Notes under the pieces: generated by a model
The model's input: only the letters and a program-made list of their open reading frames with translations
Told to the model about the DNA's origin: nothing
Database searches by the model: none
NCBI GenBank assembly: GCA_023253795.1
Contig: JALRFG010000021.1
Span: 1 to 18,180, forward strand
Source: Methylocystis sp.
GTDB lineage: Bacteria; Pseudomonadota; Alphaproteobacteria; Rhizobiales; Beijerinckiaceae
Reading direction: 5' to 3'
DNA: 18,180 nt
Part shown: positions 1 through 6,378 of the stretch, piece after piece
How the letters are laid out: each line of letters begins with the position of its first letter
How positions within the stretch are numbered: position 1 is the first letter of the stretch
Position numbers and translations under genes: made by a program

Positions 1-755
1 AAAGAGGCGACCGAACGCGTGCGCTCTTCGCTCTCGCCGCTGGTCGCGGTGGTGACGGTGAGACGGCCGCGATTTTTTTCACCGCCGCGTGACGGCGACG
101 GGCGGGGCGGCGTCGGCGGCGCGAAGCCGCCAATCGTGCGCACCGGCGCGCGTTTGATCGTCGTTTCCGCCGGGCCGGTTCGTCCAGGGCTGGCGGAGGT
201 TTGTGCAGCGGCCGGTTCGGCGTTTTCCTGCGGCAGACGCCGACGCGCCTCTTCCTCGGATTTGCGCTTCGACTCGGCTTCGCGGGCGAGGCGTTCCTCC
301 TCCTCGCGTTTACGCGTGTCGGCGGCGGCGCGCTCAACCTTGTCCTGCGCATCGCGTTCGGCGCGGGCCTTCGCTTCGATTTCGGCACGGCGACGGTCTT
401 CTTCCTCGCGGGAGCGGGCGTCTACGAGCGCCCGGGCGCGGGCTTCGCGCTCATCGTCGGTCAGGGCGCGTAAAACGACGCCGGAACCGGAACGGGGCGC
501 AGCGGGACGTGCGGGCTCGGCCTTCGGCTGCGGAGCCGGCGTGGCGGGGGCGGCAGGCGCCGCCGGCGCCGCTTTGGCGGGCTCGACATGGCCGGGGGCG
601 CGCCGTTTCACCTTCTCGACGACGACCACTTTCGAGCGGCCATGCGAAAAGCTCTGGCGAACCATGCCCTGTTCGTTCGGCCGCTGCTTCAGGTGCAACG
701 TCTTGGAAGGGGCGACGGTTAAAGTCTTGTCGCCGCTGTTGTCGCTCTCACTCAT
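1..755 (-). CDS. infB: Translation initiation factor IF-2, N-terminal part (cut by left edge)
   Basis: IF-2 is the GTPase that places initiator tRNA on the 30S subunit and promotes subunit joining. Only the first 251 or so codons are present, and the G domain lies outside the window. The protein opens with MSESDNSGDK and then an IF-2-associated segment with KTLHLKQR, RQSFSHGRSK and VVVEKVKRR (about residues 17-53), which is typical of alphaproteobacterial IF-2. A long low-complexity Ala/Pro stretch follows, then a highly charged Glu/Arg/Lys/Ala segment (about residues 100-170) that is probably helical. The ATG overlaps the ylxR stop codon in an ATGA arrangement, which indicates translational coupling. 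Being last in rimP-nusA-ylxR-infB is the usual order. Identity rests on the N-terminal signature and the operon context. Confidence 0.93.
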   Translation of the reverse strand, partial: MSESDNSGDKTLTVAPSKTLHLKQRPNEQGMVRQSFSHGRSKVVVVEKVKRRAPGHVEPAKAAPAAPAAPATPAPQPKAEPARPAAPRSGSGVVLRALTDDEREARARALVDARSREEEDRRRAEIEAKARAERDAQDKVERAAADTRKREEEERLAREAESKRKSEEEARRRLPQENAEPAAAQTSASPGRTGPAETTIKRAPVRTIGGFAPPTPPRPSPSRGGEKNRGRLTVTTATSGESEERTRSVAS

Positions 756-1435
756 CCAGCTTCCAGTCCTGAGCTCTGATCCGGCTCGATAATTTCCAGT
801 TCGTCCGTCGACGCCGCGCCGTCGAGACCTGCATCCCTATACGCCGCCAATCGCTGACAGCGCACGAGAAAATTCTCGGCAGGTCCGCCGGCGACAAGCG
901 CCGCATGTATCACATTTGTCCGCCCCAAAGCCAAATCCAATTGGCTGGAGGCGAACAGGCCGATCGTCGGCGTCTCCGTATGGCCAGCGCGTCGCGCCGC
1001 CTGGCGGAGTTTGCGTTTCCCGTCTTCGCCGCCGTCATGAGCGGCCAGCAGCGCCGTCACCCTGTTCCCGGTCAGCGCGTCCGCCGCCTTGTTAAAGCCG
1101 CAGATAACGCCCCCGGCCTTGTTGACCAACGCCAGCATTTGCAGGCAATCGGCTTCCAGCAACCGGTCGACGCTGTCGGCGAGATCCGGCGGCGCCTCGG
1201 TTTTTTCCTTCAAACCCCGCGCAAACATGCGCTTTTTTGTCGCTTCCGCGACCAGCGCCGCGCGGGCTCCGACCCAAACGCCGCGCCCGGGCAGCCGGGC
1301 GCGAATATCGGGCGTCACGGTTCCGTCCGGCGCGCACACAAAGCGGATCATCGTCTCGGGCGCGCCGACGCGCCTTGTAACGATGCAGGTCCGTTCCGAC
1401 CCTTCCGCTTCGCTCTTCGTCCCGCCCCGGCTCAC
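752..1435 (-). CDS. ylxR: YlxR family RNA-binding protein (DUF448 plus L7Ae-like C-terminal domain)
   Basis: This is a 227-residue protein. The N-terminal DUF448/YlxR domain (about residues 13-90) carries the family signature ERTCIVTR near residue 14 and LPGRGVWV near residue 48. The second half (about residues 95-195), with LALVNKAGGVICGF and LFASSQLDLALGR, resembles the ribosomal L7Ae-like fold fused to YlxR in alphaproteobacteria. Firmicute YlxR homologues are short (about 90 residues) and one has been reported to bind RNase P RNA. The function of the two-domain alphaproteobacterial form is not settled. The start is a GTG overlapping the nusA stop (GTGA), and the stop overlaps the infB start (ATGA), so translation is probably coupled through all three genes. 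Confidence 0.9.
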   Translation of the reverse strand: MSRGGTKSEAEGSERTCIVTRRVGAPETMIRFVCAPDGTVTPDIRARLPGRGVWVGARAALVAEATKKRMFARGLKEKTEAPPDLADSVDRLLEADCLQMLALVNKAGGVICGFNKAADALTGNRVTALLAAHDGGEDGKRKLRQAARRAGHTETPTIGLFASSQLDLALGRTNVIHAALVAGGPAENFLVRCQRLAAYRDAGLDGAASTDELEIIEPDQSSGLEAG

Positions 1436-3030
1436 TCCGCCTCGTCGCCCCCTTCGGCTCCGGCCTCGACCTCGACCAGGTCAGCCGCCTCGATCCAGCC
1501 GGCGTGCACGCGCGCCGCCATGATCATCGCCTCGGCTTCCTCGCGCGAGAGATCGACGCCTTCGAAGAAGCCTTCGTGTTTGGTGGTCTCGCCGTCTTTC
1601 TTTTCCGTCCAGCCGACGAGATCGTCGGTGACGCAGCCGGCGAAGTCTTCGATGGTTTTCACATCGTTTTCGCCCAGACGCGCCATCATCGCGGTCGTCA
1701 GGCCATCAATCTCGCGCAATTCGTCGGCGACGCCGAGCGCAATGCGGCGGGCTTCGTTCTCCGCCTCGACGCGCTCCAGGTAGGCGTGGGCGCGGCTCTG
1801 GATTTCCGCCGCCGTTTCTTCGTCGAAGCCCTCAATCGAGGCCAGTTCGGGAAGATCGACATAGGCGAGCTCCTCCACCGAGCGGAAGCCTTCGGACGCG
1901 AGCAGGCGTCCGACCACTTCATCGACGTCAATGGCGCCCATGAACACTTTCGTGCGTTCGACAAATTCTTTTTCGCGACGCTCGGATTCCTCGGCCTCGG
2001 TCAGAATGTCGATGTCCCAGCCGGTGAGTTGCGAGGCGAGACGCACATTCTGGCCGCGACGGCCGATGGCGAGCGAAAGCTGATCGTCGGGCACGACAAC
2101 TTCAATGCGCGCGCTGTCTTCGTCGAGCACCACCTTGACGACTTCCGCCGGCTGCAGCGCGTTGACGATGAAGGTGGCGGCGTCCGCCGACCACGGAATG
2201 ATGTCGATGCGTTCACCCTGCAATTCCTGCACGACCGCCTGAACGCGCGAACCGCGCATACCGACGCAGGCGCCGACCGGATCAATCGAGGAATCGCGCG
2301 AGATCACCGCAATCTTGGCGCGCGAGCCCGGATCGCGGGCGACCGATTTCACCTCGATCACGCCATCGTAGATTTCCGGCACTTCCTGCTTGAACAGTTT
2401 GGCCATGAATTGCGGATGGGTGCGCGACAGGAAAATCTGCGGACCGCGCTGTTCGCGACGCACGTCGTAAACATAGGCGCGGGCGCGATCGCCGGGGCGG
2501 AACATTTCGCGCGGGATCATTTCATCACGACGAATGACGCCTTCGCCGCGACCCAGATCGATAATCACATTGCCATATTCAACACGCTTGACGACGCCAT
2601 TGACGATTTCGCCAATGCGGTCCTTGTAATCTTCATATTGGCGATCGCGTTCGGCTTCGCGCACTTTCTGCACGACGATCTGCTTCGCCGATTGCGCGGC
2701 GATGCGGCCATAGTCGAACGGCGGCAGCTTTTCGGACATTTTATCGCCGACCTGCGCCGCCGGATTTTCGCGCTGCGCTTCCGCAAGCGAAATTTCCGTG
2801 GCAGGATTCTCCACCTTTTCCACGACAAGGCGCAGGCGCCAGTAGCTGACATTGCCGGTGCGCGGATCGATGTCGACGTTGATGTCGGTCTCCTGGCCGT
2901 AGCGCGAGCGCGCGGCCTTCGCCAGCGCTTCGGCCATCGACGCGATCACGATCGATTTATCGATCGATTTCTCGCGCGCCACAGCGTCGGCGATTTGCAG
3001 AATTTCAAGTCTATTGGCGCTGACGGACAT
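1432..3030 (-). CDS. nusA: Transcription termination/antitermination protein NusA
   Basis: NusA is a 532-residue RNA polymerase-binding elongation factor that modulates pausing, termination and rRNA antitermination. Domains in order are: an RNAP-binding N-terminal domain (about 1-130, beginning MSVSANRLEI); an S1 domain (about 138-202, GVVKRVEYGNVIIDLG); KH1 (about 205-280, with GMRGSR); KH2 (about 285-345, with AIGRRGQNVRLAS); and an acidic C-terminal region with helix-hairpin-helix-like repeats ending GGDEAE. The start at 3030 was chosen because it matches the family N-terminus and has an AGGGAG ribosome binding site about 9 nt upstream. The open frame continues 71 codons further upstream, but that part overlaps rimP and looks non-coding. 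The gene starts 4 nt after the rimP stop. NusA autoregulates its operon in some bacteria, which is relevant to the hairpins upstream of rimP. Confidence 0.97.
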   Translation of the reverse strand: MSVSANRLEILQIADAVAREKSIDKSIVIASMAEALAKAARSRYGQETDINVDIDPRTGNVSYWRLRLVVEKVENPATEISLAEAQRENPAAQVGDKMSEKLPPFDYGRIAAQSAKQIVVQKVREAERDRQYEDYKDRIGEIVNGVVKRVEYGNVIIDLGRGEGVIRRDEMIPREMFRPGDRARAYVYDVRREQRGPQIFLSRTHPQFMAKLFKQEVPEIYDGVIEVKSVARDPGSRAKIAVISRDSSIDPVGACVGMRGSRVQAVVQELQGERIDIIPWSADAATFIVNALQPAEVVKVVLDEDSARIEVVVPDDQLSLAIGRRGQNVRLASQLTGWDIDILTEAEESERREKEFVERTKVFMGAIDVDEVVGRLLASEGFRSVEELAYVDLPELASIEGFDEETAAEIQSRAHAYLERVEAENEARRIALGVADELREIDGLTTAMMARLGENDVKTIEDFAGCVTDDLVGWTEKKDGETTKHEGFFEGVDLSREEAEAMIMAARVHAGWIEAADLVEVEAGAEGGDEAE

Positions 3031-3034
3031 TTGG

Positions 3035-3829
3035 TCAGTCTCCCTCTGGCCGGCCGATGCGCGATTTTGGCGTCGCGCCGGTTTTTTTGAACTGTGTTTG
3101 CACGCCGGCGGGCGCCAGCGGCCTGGATTTTTGTTTCGTCGGTCCACGGAAACGGCCGGGTCCGCGGCGGGGGCGATCGTCGTCGTCCGGATTTTCCGCT
3201 TCCGGTTCGGCGATTTGCAATTTGCCGGCGCGCAGGGATTCACGGATCAGCGCGTCGGTGAGCATCAGTTTCGCTTCATCGAGATCGACGAGCGGTAAAC
3301 GCACATCCTTTTCCTCATCGGAACGCGCGTCGTTGCGCTCCAGCATGAGAAACGCCTCACGGCCTTCGCCCTCGATCGCGCGGATCAGACCGCGAAAACG
3401 TTTGCGGCCGCTCTCGATCGGATGCGTGAGTTCAACGCGCGCTTCATGACCGATGGCGCGCAAAAAATCGGAGATGCGCACCAGCGGCCGGTCGATGCCG
3501 GGCGAGGAAATTTCAAGCCGATATTCGCCGGAGATGAGATCGGCGACGTCGAGTTCCGGCGACAGCGCCTGACTGATCGCTTCACATTCATCGACGCCGA
3601 TGGCGCCGTCGGGGCGTTCCGCCATGATCTGCAAGGTCTGGCCGTTCTGCTGCAACATGCGCACGCGCACCAGCCGAAAACCCAGTTGCGCCAGCACAGG
3701 CTCCGCCAGATGCGCGATCCGCGCTGCGACGCCGTTCTCCGCGACAAGGCGCGGCTCATCGAGACGCGCTTCATCAAGCGTCGCGTCGATGGCGGGGGGC
3801 GTTGGGTTTTGATCCGGTGTGTTTTGCAT
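3035..3829 (-). CDS. rimP: Ribosome maturation factor RimP
   Basis: RimP assists maturation of the 30S subunit. The central region is diagnostic: LGFRLVRVRM, QIMAERPDGAIGVDECEAIS, and the conserved YRLEISSPGIDRPLVR. At 264 residues it is much longer than the E. coli protein (about 150). The excess is an acidic N-terminal lead of about 25 residues and a basic, disordered-looking C-terminal tail (RPRRGPGRFRGPTKQK...), a common alphaproteobacterial elaboration. The start is uncertain. The ATG at 3829 gives a plausible N-terminus (MQNTPDQNP) but has no clear Shine-Dalgarno sequence. An in-frame ATG at 3877 would translate through the terminator-like hairpin and is less likely. First gene of the nusA-infB operon. 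Confidence 0.93.
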   Translation of the reverse strand: MQNTPDQNPTPPAIDATLDEARLDEPRLVAENGVAARIAHLAEPVLAQLGFRLVRVRMLQQNGQTLQIMAERPDGAIGVDECEAISQALSPELDVADLISGEYRLEISSPGIDRPLVRISDFLRAIGHEARVELTHPIESGRKRFRGLIRAIEGEGREAFLMLERNDARSDEEKDVRLPLVDLDEAKLMLTDALIRESLRAGKLQIAEPEAENPDDDDRPRRGPGRFRGPTKQKSRPLAPAGVQTQFKKTGATPKSRIGRPEGD

Positions 3830-3838
3830 TCGCCAAAC

Positions 3839-3870
3839 AAAAAAGAGCGGGTCCCCGGAGGGCCCCACTC
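3839..3870 (-). terminator. Terminator-like hairpin in the rimP leader (candidate attenuator)
   Basis: Read on the minus strand, GAGTGGG (3870-3864) pairs with CCCGCTC (3851-3845), including one T-G wobble. An inner CCC/GGG pairing closes a short TCCG loop, and six T residues follow (3844-3839). This has the form of an intrinsic terminator. It lies 9 nt before the rimP ATG and more than 100 nt after the stop of the upstream reductase gene, so it sits in the rimP leader. That position suggests transcriptional attenuation of the operon, or simply termination of read-through from the reductase gene with a promoter lying within or after it. The structure is seen; the role is inferred. Confidence 0.7.
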
Positions 3871-3878
3871 TCAACATT

Positions 3879-3900
3879 CGATCATCTATTCGGATGATCG
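3879..3900 (-). promoter_or_regulatory. Second hairpin in the rimP leader
   Basis: This is a perfect 8-bp inverted repeat, CGATCATC / GATGATCG, with a 6-nt loop. It lies 8 nt 5' of the terminator-like hairpin on the minus-strand transcript. It could be part of a structured leader RNA or an operator for a dimeric regulator. I found no obvious alternative pairing with the terminator stem. Confidence 0.5.
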
Positions 3901-3921
3901 CTATGAGAAGGAAGTTGCTGC

Positions 3922-3951
3922 CTTATACACCGGGCCAGCGGCCCGGCGCAA
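3922..3951 (-). promoter_or_regulatory. Possible rimP operon promoter with a palindromic spacer
   Basis: On the minus strand a weak -35-like TTGCGC (3951-3946) and a -10-like TATAAG (3927-3922) are separated by 18 bp. The spacer is largely a perfect palindrome, CCGGGCC-AGC-GGCCCGG (3930-3946). The palindrome could instead be a hairpin ending the reductase transcript, whose stop is 27 nt upstream, but no T-run follows it. The promoter call is tentative. Confidence 0.3.
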
Positions 3952-3972
3952 GGAATAAGAATCGGTCGCCGA

Positions 3973-5019
3973 TCAGGAGACGCCGAGCTTCTTTTGCAGA
4001 TTGGTTGACGACGTCGTGTACTGGAACAGCAGTTTCTTTTCCGGATAGATGTAGCGATGCGCCTTCTGGGCGGCGAGCGCGCCCTCGTGGAAGCCGGAAA
4101 GAATGAGCTTCAGCTTGCCCGGATAGACGTTGATGTCGCCAACGGCGAAAATGCCGGGGTGGCTGGTCTCAAATTTCTCAGTGTCAACCGGAATGAGGTT
4201 TTCATTGAGGTTCAGACCCCATTCGGCGACCGGGCCGAGTTTCATGGTCAAACCAAAGAACGGCATCAGGCGGTCGCAGGCGATTTTTTCTTCTGCGCCG
4301 TCATTGCCCTTGAGAGTCGCGTGGCTCATGTCGCCGCCCGCGCCATGAACTTCGGTGATCTGGCCGAGGCGGAAAGAAACTTTGCCCGCCTTGACCAGTT
4401 CCTGCATCGCCGAAACCGAATGCGGCGCGGCGCGGAAAGCGTCGCGACGATGCACGAGCGTCAGGCTTTTGGCGACAGGTTGCAGATTGAGCGTCCAGTC
4501 GAGCGCGGAATCGCCGCCGCCGACGATGACCACGTCGCGGTCGCGGAAATCCTCCATGCGCCGCACGGCGTAGAAGACGGACTTGCCTTCGTAGCTTTCA
4601 ATATTCGGAATCGGCGGCTTCTTGGGCTGGAAGGAGCCGCCGCCCGCCGCGACGAGCACCACTTTGGCGTTGAACACCGTGCCGGCGTCGGTCGTGATCC
4701 GGAAGGCCGGGGTCTCGGCCGTGCCAAGCGACTCGAGCGTCTGCACCATTTCATTGAAATGGAAGGTCGGGCCAAAGGGCTCGATCTGCTTCATCAGATT
4801 GTCGGTCAGCTCCTGGCCGGTGACGACCGGCAGGCCGGGAATGTCGTAAATCGGCTTCTCAGGATAGAGCTCCGAGCACTGGCCGCCGGCGCGCGGCAGA
4901 ATGTCGATTACATGCGCCTTGATGTCGAGCAGGCCCAGCTCAAACACCGCGAACAGGCCGGCCGGTCCGGCTCCGACGATCACGACATCGGTATCAATCG
5001 CGGCGCTGGTCTGGGGCAT
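3973..5019 (-). CDS. Ferredoxin--NADP+ reductase, thioredoxin-reductase-like type
   Basis: This 348-residue flavoprotein probably transfers electrons between NADPH and ferredoxin or flavodoxin. It has an FAD-binding VVIVGAGPAGLFAVFELG motif (about 13-30), then GGQCSELYPEKPIYDIPG (about 46-63), an NADPH-binding VVIVGGGDSALDW (about 167-179) and a C-terminal FAD motif HPGIFAVGDI. The CxxC redox pair of true thioredoxin reductases is absent, and GGQCSELYPE is typical of TrxR-like ferredoxin-NADP reductases. The chosen ATG has AGGA about 9 nt upstream and gives a normal family length; the frame extends further upstream but without family sequence. An adrenodoxin-type ferredoxin lies directly upstream on the same strand, a plausible partner, though a terminator lies between them. 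Confidence 0.93.
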   Translation of the reverse strand: MPQTSAAIDTDVVIVGAGPAGLFAVFELGLLDIKAHVIDILPRAGGQCSELYPEKPIYDIPGLPVVTGQELTDNLMKQIEPFGPTFHFNEMVQTLESLGTAETPAFRITTDAGTVFNAKVVLVAAGGGSFQPKKPPIPNIESYEGKSVFYAVRRMEDFRDRDVVIVGGGDSALDWTLNLQPVAKSLTLVHRRDAFRAAPHSVSAMQELVKAGKVSFRLGQITEVHGAGGDMSHATLKGNDGAEEKIACDRLMPFFGLTMKLGPVAEWGLNLNENLIPVDTEKFETSHPGIFAVGDINVYPGKLKLILSGFHEGALAAQKAHRYIYPEKKLLFQYTTSSTNLQKKLGVS

Positions 5020-5175
5020 GATGAAGTCCTGAAAGCTCTGTGTTGATTCCTGTTCCGCCGCCACAAGCTGAAAATAGCAGGTCAGGGGAACGTCTCGGCC
5101 AGACGCAGCGTGTCGATTGAACCGCGCGTCCCGACGGGCGGCGTTGACGCCGCACCGCAATTGGCGAGTTTGTCT

Positions 5176-5198
5176 ATCGCATTTATCGTGCGATGCAA
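5176..5198 (-). promoter_or_regulatory. Inverted repeat and TGCGATGCAA motif upstream of the reductase gene
   Basis: A 6-bp inverted repeat, ATCGCA / TGCGAT (5176-5181 and 5189-5194), lies about 160 nt upstream of the reductase ATG and overlaps TGCGATGCAA (5189-5198). The same ten-base motif occurs at the phasin promoter (17762-17771). Read on the minus strand it contains a possible -35, TTGCAT, but no good -10 follows at the right spacing. The rest of the 5020-5202 gap shows nothing I can identify. Confidence 0.3.
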
Positions 5199-5202
5199 CA
5201 TG

Positions 5203-5230
5203 AAAAGCGCGCCGCTATCAGGCGGCGCGC
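5203..5230 (-). terminator. Intrinsic terminator after the ferredoxin gene
   Basis: A perfect 9-bp GC-rich stem, GCGCGCCGC / GCGGCGCGC (5207-5215 and 5222-5230), has a 6-nt loop and is followed on the minus strand by TTTT. It begins 6 nt after the ferredoxin stop codon, so the ferredoxin is probably transcribed mainly as a single-gene unit. Confidence 0.8.
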
Positions 5231-5236
5231 GCCTGA

Positions 5237-5626
5237 TTAGCCCTGCTGAGCGGGGGTCGTGACCGTCAGCCCGTCCAGTTCGGGGCGAACAGTGATCTGG
5301 CAGCACAGGCGGGAATTCGGCTTCACGTCGAAGGCGAAGTCGAGCATGTCCTCTTCCATCTGGGACGCTTTACCCGCCTTTTCGGTCCATTTTTCATCGA
5401 CATAGACGTGGCAGGTGGCGCAGGCGCAGGCCCCGCCGCATTCGGCGGCGATTTCGGGAATGTCGTTGCGACGCGCGGTCTCCATCAGGGTCGATCCCAC
5501 CTCGCCCTCAACCGTGCGGGCCTGACCGTGCGAATCGACAAACGTGACCTTGACCTTGGTCGGCGCGCCGCCGCCCGGCTCGGCGCCATAGCAGACCGCC
5601 ATATTGTCGTAGCTCATCTTCACCAT
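5237..5626 (-). CDS. [2Fe-2S] ferredoxin, adrenodoxin type
   Basis: This is a 129-residue electron carrier. The cluster ligands follow the vertebrate/bacterial adrenodoxin pattern: CGGACACATC with cysteines spaced C-x5-C-x2-C (about residues 63-72), preceded by ECGG, and a fourth cysteine in SRLCCQITV near the C-terminus. VTFVDSHGQ (about 27-35) and GSTLMETARRNDIPEI (about 44-59) are also typical of the fold. Members of this class serve cytochrome P450s, heme A synthesis or Fe-S cluster assembly; the sequence does not say which. The N-terminus is about 20 residues longer than many homologues, and internal ATGs at codons 4 and 9 are possible alternative starts. The ribosome binding site at 5626 is only moderate. 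Confidence 0.93.
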   Translation of the reverse strand: MVKMSYDNMAVCYGAEPGGGAPTKVKVTFVDSHGQARTVEGEVGSTLMETARRNDIPEIAAECGGACACATCHVYVDEKWTEKAGKASQMEEDMLDFAFDVKPNSRLCCQITVRPELDGLTVTTPAQQG

Positions 5627-5700
5627 GACGCCTGTCTCTTTCTTGCAAGTGCGAAAAAGCGAATACGCCGGAAAACGTCGGCGAACGACGCCTTTCCTGC

Positions 5701-5719
5701 GTCCGGGGTCGTCCCGGAC
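5701..5719. repeat. Intergenic palindrome, possibly REP-like
   Basis: A 7-bp perfect inverted repeat, GTCCGGG / CCCGGAC, with a 5-nt loop sits in the 156-bp gap between the lipoprotein gene and the ferredoxin gene. There is no T-run on either side, so it is not a classical terminator. Short CCGGG-centred palindromes in intergenic DNA are often dispersed repeats, but one copy cannot prove that. No clear promoter is visible in the rest of the gap. Confidence 0.35.
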
Positions 5720-5782
5720 ATGACGCTTTATTGACGTTCGATTAGCACCCGCAGGTTCATGGCGCTAGCCCCCGCGACGGGT

Positions 5783-6376
5783 TCATAGCCGGCTGCGCGC
5801 CCAGCCGGCTATCCGCGTCGAGGCCTGGGCGGCGGCGGCGGAAAGGGCAGCAATGGCGGACGCGCCATAGTGATCGGGCGCCGGCGTCTCGACGACGAAG
5901 GTCTCGCCGGCTTTCGCGGCGCCGCTGGTGGTGTCGACGAGCCGCACCGCAATGTCGACAACCGCGACATTGCGGCCGGCGTCGATTTCAAAACGATGGA
6001 TGTCGGTGAGCAGGGCGGTGGGGCAGGCGCCGGTGTCGCCGGCGGCGACGCCGGCGTTTTGCAGAGCGTCGACCAGACGATGGCGGAGGAGATTGGGCAG
6101 CGAATCCGACCATTGCGCATCGGGCAGCACGGCGACCGCCCCGTCTGCGGCGCGGATGACGACCCTGTCGCCGCCGGTAGGCGCCACGGCCTCGGGCATG
6201 CGGACAATCAGCGCCGAGCCCTGACGGATGGCATGGGCGCGTGCGAGATGCGCCTGCGCGCCGGAAAGATCAAAGGTCGGACGGTTGGATGCGGCGCAGC
6301 CGGCAAGTGTTGCGACCACGACGCAGAGCCCGACGGTGACGCGTCGCCGCGGTATCGCAAAAAGCCGGCTTGTCAC
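5783..6376 (-). CDS. ABC-transporter auxiliary lipoprotein (PqiC/ABC_trans_aux type)
   Basis: This is a 197-residue lipoprotein. A basic N-terminus (RLFAIPRRR) and a hydrophobic stretch end in the lipobox LAGC, with the lipidated cysteine at residue 27, so the mature protein is membrane anchored and periplasm facing. The remainder (TFDLSGA, SALIVRMPEAVAP, WSDSLPNLLRHRLVDALQ, then a strand-rich C-terminus ending in a helix) matches the outline of the ABC_trans_aux lipoprotein family found at the end of Mla/MCE operons. It starts with GTG 2 nt after the mlaD stop and is the last gene of the operon. It probably links the MCE protein to the outer membrane, by analogy with PqiC; that role is inferred. 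Confidence 0.82.
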   Translation of the reverse strand: MTSRLFAIPRRRVTVGLCVVVATLAGCAASNRPTFDLSGAQAHLARAHAIRQGSALIVRMPEAVAPTGGDRVVIRAADGAVAVLPDAQWSDSLPNLLRHRLVDALQNAGVAAGDTGACPTALLTDIHRFEIDAGRNVAVVDIAVRLVDTTSGAAKAGETFVVETPAPDHYGASAIAALSAAAAQASTRIAGWARSRL

Positions 6377-6378
6377 AC

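Noticed and set aside
905..1783. 292-codon plus-strand open frame spanning ylxR and the end of nusA
   Set aside because: It crosses two real genes on the opposite strand and has Ser/Arg/Pro-rich shadow composition.
1504..3090. 528-codon plus-strand open frame opposite nusA
   Set aside because: It is the complement of a firmly identified gene. Its His/Asp/Phe-rich composition is what antisense reading of high-GC coding DNA gives, and no domain is recognisable.
3031..3243. 71-codon N-terminal extension of NusA
   Set aside because: It lies entirely over rimP and has Arg/Lys/Pro-rich shadow sequence; the start at 3030 has a good ribosome binding site and the conserved N-terminus.
4057..5046. 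329-codon plus-strand open frame opposite the ferredoxin-NADP reductase
   Set aside because: Antisense shadow; the minus-strand protein has complete FAD and NADPH motifs.
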